Of a stretch of DNA of 64,000 nucleotides, positions 35,801 to 43,855 are shown piece by piece. The stretch comes from an uncultured Clostridia bacterium (lineage in GTDB: Bacteria; Bacillota; Clostridia; TANB77; CAG-508), in the NCBI GenBank assembly GCA_934130975.1, contig CAKOYU010000010.1:1-64000 (forward strand). The letters are read 5' to 3'. Below the pieces are notes generated by a model. The model was not told the origin of the DNA. It worked only from the letters and a program-made list of their open reading frames with translations, and searched no databases. The position numbers were made by a program, and so were the translations under genes. Every line of letters begins with the position of its first letter. The first letter of the stretch is position 1.

Positions 35801-37663
35801 TTTAACTTTCATTATTCCTACTTCTGTTATCTTTTCTGTAACTGCAGAAAAACCTGTTGTTTCTAAGTCTAATACACAATATGTTGTATCTAATGGCTGA
35901 CCTTTGGCATTTGTTACTGAATTTTCTTTATCTGGTGCTAAATATGCCTCTACACCATAAATAACTTTCATATCTTGATTATCTCTTCCAAGTAAGTGAT
36001 ATGCTTCTGGGAATGCTTGTACAACTCCATGGTCTGTAATTGCTATTGACTTCATTCCCCACTTCATAGCTCTTTTTATCAAATCTGTTGCAGATGTCAT
36101 TGCATCCATTGCACTCATTTTGGTGTGCATGTGTAACTCTACCCTCTTAACTTCTGCATTATCCATTCTGACTGTTTTTGGTTTAGGTTCTGATACTATA
36201 ATTGTATTTGCCATTACTGTTAACTCATTTGAAAATGCATCCATTTGAGCTTTTCCTGCTAATTTAATTGCTGGAGCTGACTTTAAACGTTTAAGAATTT
36301 TCTTTGCATTATTTCCTGGTAAAAATGCTTTACATGTCATTGTGCTTGTTCCATCATATATATCTATACTTACAATTACTTTTCCTGATTTTGTTTCTTT
36401 GTCTTCCATTGCTTGAATTTCGCCATCTATGCAAACACTTCCTGATTCAGGATTTAAATCTGCAATTTTTACTAATGGTTCTTTTATTACTGGTGCTGAA
36501 CCTAAAATTAATGGTGAACTTTCATCCTCTTCTGGAATTGGTGGTAATCCTTCATCACTTATTTCTGCTATAATATTTGCCATTACTGTAATATCTCCAG
36601 CATATGCATCAAGTCCTGCTTTACCTGTTGTTTTTATAGCTTTTGCTGATTTCATTTTTTCTAGTATCTCATTTCCTTTTGCACTATCTTCCGCAAATGA
36701 TTTACATGTAATAACTCCTGTACCATCATAAATTTCGAATATTAACATTCCTTTTCCTGTCTTTGTTTCTCTACATTCGCTATTTACAATTCTACCTTCT
36801 AATGTTATTCTTCCTGAATTTGCATCAATCTCTTTTATTTTTAGTTTCTTTTCTTTTGCTCTTGAAGCTTTTCCAAATATAATGTTTTCAGCTTGTGGAA
36901 GTTCCATCTCTGGCACATATCCATTTTCATCTACTGGTGGCATAGCATAATCAGCATCATTATATGGTCCTTCTGGAATTGGTGGCATTTCTCCACCTGA
37001 CATATTCTCTGGCATTGGAGGCATTTGAGTTCCGCCTGGTATTTCTGCCCCATTATTATATTGTTCTTCTTGATGTGTTCTTATTGCCATTCCTCTCATT
37101 GCTTCATGTACTGCTTGTTCCTCAATTTCTTTTGTTTTTTCTTGAAATGCTTTTATCTCTTGCTCTGTAAGTTTCTCTTCTATATTTACAATATATTTTT
37201 TTCCAAATAAATTATATATTACACTTTCTAATTCTTTATCTAATTTTCTTGCTTTTAAAAAATCTGCCCCTTTTATTTTCATATATACATTTACATTTTT
37301 TTCTGTTAATTCAACTTTACTTTTTAATAACAATAATGGTCTCATTAATGGATATTTGTGTGCCATATAACATATTAAGTTTTCCCATTCATCATCTACT
37401 CTTTTTATATAGATTCCTTCTGGGTATGTTATTAGCATATGCACTTGACCAAATTGAAATCTTTCTCTTAAAAATTTTTCTAAATACCAAATTTCTTTTA
37501 TTTCTATATATTCATCTGAACTCATTCCTAATTCTAATGTATTTATTTTTTTTATTAAGTTCATTTTTGTTATTACTGCATCTGCTATGTTGCTGTTTGT
37601 CTTATAGTCACTAAATACATCTCCTATTTTCCTGCTTTTTTTTGGTTCTTGTGCTTCTGCCAT
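32807..37663 (-). CDS. polC: DNA polymerase III alpha subunit, PolC type
   Basis: A 1618-residue replicative polymerase. It contains an N-terminal domain, OB-type domains, a PHP domain (ELHMHTKMSAMDAM, ITDHG) interrupted by a DEDD proofreading exonuclease (YCVLDLETTGFSAV), a zinc-binding segment (CPNCKYSEF with CPKCG), the catalytic palm (EPDIDLNFSGEYQ), and a C-terminal QLSLFG matching the sliding-clamp motif. Two successive segments look like diverged copies of one OB fold: ITLEGRIVNSECRETKTGKG and VCIDGEIQAMEDKETKSGKV, each followed by a similar F(I/D)YDGT and VMAN ending. That, with a Pro/Met-rich linker, accounts for a length above the usual 1430-1450. ATG 37663 follows AGGAAGG. Confidence 0.96.
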   Translation of the reverse strand: MAEAQEPKKSRKIGDVFSDYKTNSNIADAVITKMNLIKKINTLELGMSSDEYIEIKEIWYLEKFLRERFQFGQVHMLITYPEGIYIKRVDDEWENLICYMAHKYPLMRPLLLLKSKVELTEKNVNVYMKIKGADFLKARKLDKELESVIYNLFGKKYIVNIEEKLTEQEIKAFQEKTKEIEEQAVHEAMRGMAIRTHQEEQYNNGAEIPGGTQMPPMPENMSGGEMPPIPEGPYNDADYAMPPVDENGYVPEMELPQAENIIFGKASRAKEKKLKIKEIDANSGRITLEGRIVNSECRETKTGKGMLIFEIYDGTGVITCKSFAEDSAKGNEILEKMKSAKAIKTTGKAGLDAYAGDITVMANIIAEISDEGLPPIPEEDESSPLILGSAPVIKEPLVKIADLNPESGSVCIDGEIQAMEDKETKSGKVIVSIDIYDGTSTMTCKAFLPGNNAKKILKRLKSAPAIKLAGKAQMDAFSNELTVMANTIIVSEPKPKTVRMDNAEVKRVELHMHTKMSAMDAMTSATDLIKRAMKWGMKSIAITDHGVVQAFPEAYHLLGRDNQDMKVIYGVEAYLAPDKENSVTNAKGQPLDTTYCVLDLETTGFSAVTEKITEVGIMKVKNGEVIDEFSCFVNPEKPIPQRVVEVTNITDDMVKDAETIDKVFPKILEFLGDSIIVAHNAKFDVGFLKQNAKVLGYEFDYTVLDTLTLAKDIFPNMKKYKLGKIADELGIKVEVAHRALDDVDTTVKVFNVMLDKLRDRGVTKVEEIDTIGRDENAKKEEYKKLNTYHAIILAKNYIGLRNLYKLVSLSHLHYFYKRPRILKSLYKKYSEGLILGSACEAGELYQAIELGKSDEEIENIARDYDYLEIQPIGNNDFLVRNGVVPDREYLKDINRKIVALGEKLNKLVVATCDVHFMDPQDEVYRRILEAGQGYKDADEQAPLYLRTTEEMLKEFEYLGEEKAYEVVVTNTNKVSDMCDRIDPISPEKCPPHIPGCEEDIKNIAYKKAHELYGDPLPEIVQTRLDKELNSIISNGYSVMYIIAQKLVWKSNEDGYIVGSRGSVGSSLVAFMTGITEVNSLKPHYRCPNCKYSEFEDYGVGNGFDLPDKDCPKCGAQMAKDGMDIPFETFLGFNGDKEPDIDLNFSGEYQAKAHKYTEVIFGKGTCFKAGTVGTVAEKTAFGYVKKYFEERNIPVNKAEIARLSMGCTGIKRTTGQHPGGIIVVPKGREIYEFTPVQHPADDPNSDIITTHFDYHSIDGNLLKLDILGHDDPTVIRMLQDITGIAPTEIPLDDKETMSIFNSTEALGVTPEQIHSEVGTFGIPEYGTKFARGMLMDTHPTTFDELIRLSGLSHGTDVWLGNAQTLIEQGVVTLQQAICCRDDIMIYLIQKGLPPDKSFKIMESVRKGKVAKGKEPKWKDEYIPLMKEHDVPDWYIKSCEKIKYMFPKAHAAAYVTNAFRIAWFKVHIPLAYYAAYFTIRAKSFDADVMINGKEKAKNKMKEIDMMGNNATPKDKDMYDDLEIVLEMYERGLRFLPIDLYKSHATKFQVEGDSLRPPLNSIAGLGNVAAESIMRARADEKFMSIDDMKIRAKIGDSVTELLKQFGCLEGMSQSNQLSLFG

Positions 37664-37786
37664 TTTTGCTATCCTTCCTCTCTCTTTTACCTTGTCGTAT
37701 TTTATCACATTTTTTTTAATTATTCTATACCTAAATTAATTTCTGTTTCATATTATTTATTTTAATTTTACAGAATACTATTTCAA

Positions 37787-37927
37787 AATTAATAATATAT
37801 TGTTTTTTTATACCTTGGTGTCGCAATCTGCATATTAAAAATACTTTTATGTAGATTGCTCCATATCGCATTCGCTACGCTCATTTGATCGCTTACGCGG
37901 TATTTCAAAAACAATATATTATTAATT
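37787..37927 (+). repeat. 141-bp inverted-repeat element, copy B
   Basis: The ends and core match copy A at 15298-15438 in opposite orientation: ATACCTTGGTGTCGCAATCT, then CCATATCGCATTCGCTACGC and GATCGCTTACGCGGTATTT. The length is the same. It lies upstream of polC in a gap with no gene. Confidence 0.75.
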
Positions 37928-38033
37928 TCGAAATATAGTAATTATATAATTTTATAAATATCACAAAAAAGACTTGAAATTTTCACAATAAAATATTATC
38001 ATATATAAAGCTTATAAAAAAGGAGGAATAGTA

Positions 38034-38669
38034 ATGGCAAAAACTACAGCAAAAAAAGAAAATCCAAAAAAAGTTGAAAAAGCAGAACAATTAGAACCAG
38101 AAATAAATAATATAAAAAACGAAAACAATATAGAAGATTTAAAAAATATTTTACAAGACTTAAAAATTGTATTAACAAATTTAGGTGTCAATATTTCTGA
38201 ATTAGAAGTATCACTTTCTCCAGAATCAGCTAATAAAAAAGAAAATGAAGAAATTGTTGATGAAGGTCCTAAAGATAGTGACACACTTTTAATTTCTGAA
38301 ACTCAAAGCAAAGTTGTATTACCTTATAAAATAAATGATATAGAAAAAATTCTTGAGAAAAATAAAAAATACTCAACTATTCAAGATGTTATAGATGGAG
38401 AATATACTTTTCCTATAGATAAATATAAAAATTCTTCAAAATCTAGATTTAAAGAAGCATATAATCTAATGAGAAAAAAAGAAAAAGCTTCTGTCTTTGA
38501 TAGTTTAAGTTTAGCAACAGAAGTTATTTTTAATAGCTCACTTAATCCAGCTGTTATTACAGCATGTAATAATCTAGATCAACTTGATGTTTATCTTGAC
38601 TGTTTATCTTCTAATGAGCTTGATAAATTTAATTATTTTAAAGTAAAATATGAAATTATGCCTAAATAA
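38034..38669 (+). CDS. Unknown protein, 211 aa
   Basis: A soluble protein with a Lys/Ala/Glu-rich N-terminus (MAKTTAKKENPKKVEKAEQL), a coiled-coil segment (IEDLKNILQDLKIVLTNLGV), a charged linker and a helical C-terminal domain (SRFKEAYNLMRKKEKASVFD). A strong AAAGGAGG site precedes the ATG. It is one of few plus-strand genes here and is closed by its own terminator. No family was recognised. Confidence 0.55.
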   Translation: MAKTTAKKENPKKVEKAEQLEPEINNIKNENNIEDLKNILQDLKIVLTNLGVNISELEVSLSPESANKKENEEIVDEGPKDSDTLLISETQSKVVLPYKINDIEKILEKNKKYSTIQDVIDGEYTFPIDKYKNSSKSRFKEAYNLMRKKEKASVFDSLSLATEVIFNSSLNPAVITACNNLDQLDVYLDCLSSNELDKFNYFKVKYEIMPK

Positions 38670-38673
38670 TTTT

Positions 38674-38710
38674 AAAGAGATGCCTTAATCAAAATCATTG
38701 GCATCTCTTT
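38674..38710. terminator. Bidirectional terminator
   Basis: AAAGAGATGCC pairs with GGCATCTCTTT across a 15-nt loop, between convergent genes. T-rich sequence follows on the plus strand. Confidence 0.75.
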
Positions 38711-38716
38711 ATATTT

Positions 38717-39724
38717 TTATTTTTTATTTTCTAATGCGTTCTCTATTAATTTATCTAATAATTCTGAATATTTAATTCCAACTGCATCAAATAATTTTGG
38801 ATACATACTTATTTTTGTAAATCCAGGCATTGTATTTATTTCGTTAATATATATTTTATTTGTCTTATTTTCAACAAAGAAATCAACTCTAGCCAATCCC
38901 TTTCCATCAATTGCCTTAAATGCTTTTAAAGTCAATTTTCTAACAGTTTCAATTTGCTCTTCTGTAATTTTTGCTGGTATTACAGTCTTTGATTCTGGTA
39001 TATTATATTTTGCATCAAAACTATAATAATCCTCTGCTGACATAATTTCTCCAACAGTAGAAGCTTGAAGCTCTTTTCCATCTAATATAGCACATTCAAC
39101 TTCTTTGGCATCAATTCCTTGTTCAACTAAAATTTTCTTGTCATACTGTCCTGCATTTTCTACTGCCATCTTCAATTCTTCTTTATTAGTAGCCTTTTTT
39201 ACACCTACAGAAGAACCAGAATTTGCTGGTTTTACAAACATTGGAAATTGAAGTTTCTCAGTTATTTTTTCTAATTCAAATTCTTCTTCGTCAAAGTTTT
39301 CATCAATTATTACATATTCATTATCTTTTTTTCTTATATAAATATATGGTGCTTGTGGAATTCCCGCTTTATCAAAAATTATTTTAGTATATGCTTTATC
39401 CATTCCAACACTAGATGCTAATACACCACATCCCACATAAGGAACTTGCATCATTTCTAACATTCCTTGGATTGTTCCATCTTCTCCTCCAAGTCCATGC
39501 AATACTGGAAAAACAACATCTAATTCTTTTAAAGTCCATATAATATTATATATTTCTTCTACTTCATCATCTTTCACTTCATACCATTTTCCGTATTTAT
39601 TTATATAAATTTCATGTATCTCATATTTTTCTTTATTTAAATTATCTATAACAGATTTAGCCGACATTTCTGACACATCATGTTCTGTTGATACTCCACC
39701 ATATATAACCCCTAATTTTATCAT
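38717..39724 (-). CDS. ddl: D-alanine-D-alanine ligase
   Basis: A 335-residue ATP-grasp enzyme joining two D-alanines for peptidoglycan precursor synthesis. Landmarks are LGVIYGGVSTEHDVSEMSA at the N-terminus, VFPVLHGLGGEDGTIQGML, FVKPANSGSSVGVKKA for ATP binding, and ARVDFFVENKTNKIYINEIN followed by TMPGFTKISMYPKL for metal and substrate. ATG 39724 follows AGGAGG. It is downstream of dapL and dapF on the same strand, so this is a cell-wall precursor cluster. Confidence 0.96.
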   Translation of the reverse strand: MIKLGVIYGGVSTEHDVSEMSAKSVIDNLNKEKYEIHEIYINKYGKWYEVKDDEVEEIYNIIWTLKELDVVFPVLHGLGGEDGTIQGMLEMMQVPYVGCGVLASSVGMDKAYTKIIFDKAGIPQAPYIYIRKKDNEYVIIDENFDEEEFELEKITEKLQFPMFVKPANSGSSVGVKKATNKEELKMAVENAGQYDKKILVEQGIDAKEVECAILDGKELQASTVGEIMSAEDYYSFDAKYNIPESKTVIPAKITEEQIETVRKLTLKAFKAIDGKGLARVDFFVENKTNKIYINEINTMPGFTKISMYPKLFDAVGIKYSELLDKLIENALENKK

Positions 39725-39745
39725 AATCAACCTCCTATTTTTATA

Positions 39746-40966
39746 CTATTGTAATCTCTTCATTGCTTCAATTGTATTTTCTCTAGTTGCAAAAGCTGTT
39801 AATCTAAAATATCCTTCTCCACTAGGACCGAATCCACTTCCTGGTGTTCCGACAATATTATATTTATGCAATAGTTCATCAAAAAATTCCCATGATGTTA
39901 ATCCTTCTGGAACTTTTAACCAAATATATGGTGCATTTATTCCTCCATATACTTCATATCCAGCATTTTGTAGGCCTTTTGTAATTATCCTTGCATTTTC
40001 TAAATAATAATTTATATTTTCTTTTATCTGTTTTTGCCCTTCTTCTGTATATATTGCTTCTGCGGCTTTTTGAATTATATATGATGTACCATTAAATTTT
40101 GTACATGTTCTTCTGTTCCATAATTTGTTAAGTTCAATTTCTTTACCGTTTTTTGTATATCCTTTAACCTCTTTTGGAATTACTACATATCCACATCTTA
40201 ATCCTGTAAAACCTGCTGTTTTTGAATAGCTTTTGAATTCTATTGCAACTTTTTCAGCTCCCTCTACCTCATATATGCTTCTTGGAATGCCTTTTTCTGT
40301 TATAAATGCTTGATATGCTGAATCATATAATATTACTGATTTATTCTCTATTGCATAATCTATCCACTTTTTTAGTTCTGTTTTGTTTAATACTGTTCCT
40401 GTTGGATTGTTTGGAAAACATAGGTAAATTATATCTACTTTTTCTTTTGGCAATTCTGGTTTAAAGTCATTTTCTTTGTTTACAGGAAGATATACTATTT
40501 TTTCATATTTTCCTGTTTCTGTATTATATTTTCCACTTCTACCTGACATTACATTTGTGTCTAAATACACTGGATAAACTGGATCTGTAATTGCTATTTT
40601 ATTATCTGTTGCAAATATATCTACTATATTTCCACAGTCACATTTTGCTCCATCTGATACAAATATTTCATCTAATTTTATATCTATTCCTTTTTCTTTA
40701 TATTCTTTCGATATTGCTTTTCTTAAAAATTCATATCCTTGTTCTGGTCCATATCCTTTAAATCCATCTTGAGTTGCAACTTCATCCACTGCTTTATGCA
40801 TAGCCTCTATACAAGCTGGTACAATTGGTCTTGTAACATCTCCTATTCCTAGCTTTATTATTTTTTTGTCTGGATTTTGTGAAGAATATTCAGCAACTTT
40901 TTTAGCTATTGTTGAAAACAAATAACTGTCTTGTAATTCTAAAAAATTTTCGTTTATATAACTCAT
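39746..40966 (-). CDS. dapL: LL-diaminopimelate aminotransferase
   Basis: A 406-residue PLP enzyme converting tetrahydrodipicolinate directly to LL-DAP. The N-terminus INENFLELQDSYLFSTIAKK, IKLGIGDVTRPI and FVSDGAKCDCGNI are typical of DapL. The PLP lysine lies in EFKSYSKTAGFTGLRCGY. CFPNNPTGTVL is the other aminotransferase signature. Its stop overlaps the dapF start side by four bases, so dapF and dapL are translationally coupled. Its presence indicates the DapL route to lysine and meso-DAP. Confidence 0.96.
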   Translation of the reverse strand: MSYINENFLELQDSYLFSTIAKKVAEYSSQNPDKKIIKLGIGDVTRPIVPACIEAMHKAVDEVATQDGFKGYGPEQGYEFLRKAISKEYKEKGIDIKLDEIFVSDGAKCDCGNIVDIFATDNKIAITDPVYPVYLDTNVMSGRSGKYNTETGKYEKIVYLPVNKENDFKPELPKEKVDIIYLCFPNNPTGTVLNKTELKKWIDYAIENKSVILYDSAYQAFITEKGIPRSIYEVEGAEKVAIEFKSYSKTAGFTGLRCGYVVIPKEVKGYTKNGKEIELNKLWNRRTCTKFNGTSYIIQKAAEAIYTEEGQKQIKENINYYLENARIITKGLQNAGYEVYGGINAPYIWLKVPEGLTSWEFFDELLHKYNIVGTPGSGFGPSGEGYFRLTAFATRENTIEAMKRLQ

Positions 40967-41814
40967 AATATGCCTCCTTGTTCTATAAGTTCCCCTTCAA
41001 ACACTGTTGTTGCAGGTCCAGTCATATATACATGATTATTTTCTTTATTCCATTCTATTTCTAAGTTTCCGCCTAATAATTCAATTGTGACTTTTCTATC
41101 TGTTAATCCGTTTAGATTGCAAGCTACTGCTGTTGCACACGCTCCTGTACCGCATGCAAGAGTCTCTCCTGCACCTCTTTCCCATACTCTCATTTTTATT
41201 GTATTTCTATCTATTGTTTGAACAAATTCTAAATTCGTTCTTCTTGGAAAAGCTTTGTTTACTTCTAATTCTTTTCCATATTTTTTTACATCAAATTTGC
41301 TTGTATCTTTTACAATTGTTATTGCATGTGGATTTCCCATTGATACACATGTAAATTTAAATTCTCTATCTTTAGCTTTTAATACCAAGTTTTTTACTGG
41401 ATTTTCTGTTGATATTACAGGTATTTTATCTGCTTCTAAAATTGGTTCTCCCATATCAACTTTTACTGTTTGTACTTTTCCATTTTTCACATTTAATTCT
41501 AATGTTTTTATTCCTGCTAATGTTTCAATTTTTATTGTAGTTTTATTTGTCATTCCTTTGTCATATACAAATTTTGCTACACATCTTATTCCATTTCCAC
41601 ACATTTCTGCTTGTGACCCATCTGAATTAAACATTGTCATTTTAAAGTCTGCAACTTCACTCCTTTCTATTAAAATTAGTCCATCAGAACCGACTCCAAA
41701 GTTTCTGTTGCTGACAAATTTAGCTAGTTCTGACTTGTTTTCTATTTTTTGATTTATGGCATCAATATAGACATAGTCGTTCCCTAGCCCATGCATTTTT
41801 GTAAATTTTATCAT
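40963..41814 (-). CDS. dapF: Diaminopimelate epimerase
   Basis: A 283-residue epimerase making meso-DAP from LL-DAP, which is needed for lysine and the peptidoglycan stem. The two catalytic cysteines are in QAEMCGNGIRCVAKF and LACGTGACATAVA. FTKMHGLGNDYVYID is the conserved N-terminus. ATG 41814 follows AGAGGTG at six bases; a GTG three codons upstream is less likely. It is first in the dapF-dapL-ddl group. Confidence 0.97.
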   Translation of the reverse strand: MIKFTKMHGLGNDYVYIDAINQKIENKSELAKFVSNRNFGVGSDGLILIERSEVADFKMTMFNSDGSQAEMCGNGIRCVAKFVYDKGMTNKTTIKIETLAGIKTLELNVKNGKVQTVKVDMGEPILEADKIPVISTENPVKNLVLKAKDREFKFTCVSMGNPHAITIVKDTSKFDVKKYGKELEVNKAFPRRTNLEFVQTIDRNTIKMRVWERGAGETLACGTGACATAVACNLNGLTDRKVTIELLGGNLEIEWNKENNHVYMTGPATTVFEGELIEQGGIL

Positions 41815-42004
41815 TTTTATCACCTCTATAGGTATTAATAAGTAATCTAATATAGTTATATTAAATTAGTTGAAATTTTATCACAATTATATTAATTTGT
41901 CTAGAGTTCTTTATTAAACGAACTGTTAATTAATTAGATTTCATATTTCATATTTTTTGTTCATATTTTTCTTATACTTCCATAGATTTATTATAGGTGA
42001 TTTT

Positions 42005-43780
42005 ATGCAAAATTTTATATCTATTTCTTTAAGTAATAAAAAGAAAATGAAAAACGCATTATTTATAGTTTTTATAATTTTTATATTGTTCACAGTGCGA
42101 CTAGCGTATATTCAGTTTGTCTGGGGAGCAGAATTAAGTGAAAAAGCTTTAGATCAACAAGCACAAAGTAGAAGTATAACTGCCAAAAGAGGTACTCTTT
42201 ATGATTCAACTGGAAAATATATTTTAGCTGAAAGCTCCAGCGTAGAATCTGTAAGTATCAACCCAACTAATATATCTGCTGAGAACAAAGACAAAGTTGC
42301 ACGAGCCTTAAGTGATATTTTTGAATTAGATTACGAAAAAGTCTCAAAAAAAGTTCATAAAAGAAGTTCGATTGAAAGTATTGTCAAAAAAGTTGATAAA
42401 TCTAAAGCTGATGAGTTAAGAAATTGGATGGAAACAAACGGAATTACAACTGGAATAAATATTGATGAAGATTCTAAAAGATATTATCCTTATGGAGATT
42501 TAGCAGCACAAGTGATTGGTTTCTGTGGCAGTGATAATCAGGGACTAGATGGTGTTGAAGCAAAATATGACGATGAATTAAAAGGAAAAAATGGAAGAAT
42601 TAATCGTCAAACAAATGCTGCTGGAGTTAGTCTTGGAGATGAAGATTATGTTTCTGCAACTAATGGTAACAATTTATTTTTAACAATTGATATGACAATT
42701 CAATCTATAGTAGAAAAGTATTTAGAAGAAGCTTGTATTGACAATGTTTGTACAGATGGTGGAAGTATTATTGCAATGGACCCTAGAAATGGTGATATTT
42801 TAGCAATGGCAAATTACCCTAGCTATAACTTAAATACCCCTTATGAGCCATATACTGACGAATTAAAAGCTAATTGGGCATCTCTTGACGCAACAGAAAA
42901 AACAACTGCTTTACAGGGAATGTGGAGAAACAAAGCAATCTCTGATACATATGAACCTGGTTCTGTTTTTAAAACTGTAACCGCTTCTGCAGCATTGGAA
43001 GAAGGCTTAGTCACAAATATAGATCAACAAGGTCAATTTTGTTGTACAGGTTCAATAGAAGTATCTGGAACAAGAATAAAATGTTGGAGATACTATCGTC
43101 CACACGGACCAGAAAGTTTACGTTTAGCACTTATGAATTCTTGTAATCCTGTATTTATTGGATTAGGTCAAAAAATTGGCGTTACTAAATATTATGAATA
43201 TCTGAAAAAATTCGGATTATTCTCAAAGACAGGAATTCGCCTTCCTGGAGAAGCTAACAGCATCTTTGTAAAAGAAGAAAAAGCAGGACCCGTAGAACTT
43301 GCCACAATAAGTTTTGGTCAAAGATTTGAAATAACGCCACTTCAAATGATAACAGCAGTATCATCTATCGCCAATAAAGGAGTTTATATAAAACCACGTA
43401 TTGTAAAAAGCATTCAAAATAGTGTAACTGGAGAAATTGCAGAAATGCCAGTTGAAACCAGAGAACAAATTATCTCTAAAGAAAATGCAGAAAAAGTCCT
43501 TAGTATGATGAATAGCGTAGTCTCTGAAGGAACAGGAAAAAATGCCAAAGTTGAAGGATATGAAGTTGGAGGAAAAACTGGTACATCAGAAGATGGTGTC
43601 AACACCGGAAAATATGTCACATCATTCTGTGGTGTTGCCGAAACAGATAATCCTAGTATTGTCTTGCTAATAACATTATATAATCCAACAGGAGAAGGTG
43701 GTCACCAAGGTGGTGGTGTTGCTGCTCCTGTTGGTGGTAAAATTTTTAGTGAAGTCTTACCTTATTTAAATAATAAATAA
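42005..43780 (+). CDS. Class B penicillin-binding protein (FtsI/SpoVD-like)
   Basis: A 591-residue transpeptidase cross-linking peptidoglycan outside the membrane. It has one N-terminal membrane anchor (ALFIVFIIFILFTVRLAYIQF), a dimerisation domain starting at ITAKRGTLYDSTG, and a transpeptidase domain with EPGSVFKTVT (Ser-x-x-Lys), NSCN (Ser-x-Asn) and GGKTGTSE (Lys-Thr-Gly). There is no C-terminal PASTA domain, so it looks more like FtsI/PBP2 than full SpoVD. A GGTGATTTT leader precedes the chosen ATG. It stands alone, divergent from dapF. Confidence 0.9.
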   Translation: MQNFISISLSNKKKMKNALFIVFIIFILFTVRLAYIQFVWGAELSEKALDQQAQSRSITAKRGTLYDSTGKYILAESSSVESVSINPTNISAENKDKVARALSDIFELDYEKVSKKVHKRSSIESIVKKVDKSKADELRNWMETNGITTGINIDEDSKRYYPYGDLAAQVIGFCGSDNQGLDGVEAKYDDELKGKNGRINRQTNAAGVSLGDEDYVSATNGNNLFLTIDMTIQSIVEKYLEEACIDNVCTDGGSIIAMDPRNGDILAMANYPSYNLNTPYEPYTDELKANWASLDATEKTTALQGMWRNKAISDTYEPGSVFKTVTASAALEEGLVTNIDQQGQFCCTGSIEVSGTRIKCWRYYRPHGPESLRLALMNSCNPVFIGLGQKIGVTKYYEYLKKFGLFSKTGIRLPGEANSIFVKEEKAGPVELATISFGQRFEITPLQMITAVSSIANKGVYIKPRIVKSIQNSVTGEIAEMPVETREQIISKENAEKVLSMMNSVVSEGTGKNAKVEGYEVGGKTGTSEDGVNTGKYVTSFCGVAETDNPSIVLLITLYNPTGEGGHQGGGVAAPVGGKIFSEVLPYLNNK

Positions 43781-43790
43781 CTGTGTATTT

Positions 43791-43852
43791 AGCACATTTG
43801 CACATTTGGGACCGGTTCTGTTTTGTGCACAAGAATGGTACTTTTTTGTGCA
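43791..43852. repeat. ACCGGT-type repeat, single unit
   Basis: CACATTTGGGACCGGTTCTG, then TTTTGTGCACAAGAATGG and TACTTTTTTGTGC. It lies between the convergent PBP and P-type ATPase genes. The ATPase has another array at its other end. Confidence 0.7.
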
Positions 43853-43855
43853 TTT

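Noticed and set aside
36304..37614. Plus-strand leucine-rich hydrophobic frames opposite polC
   Set aside because: They are the complementary reading of the AT-rich polC gene and have no ribosome sites.
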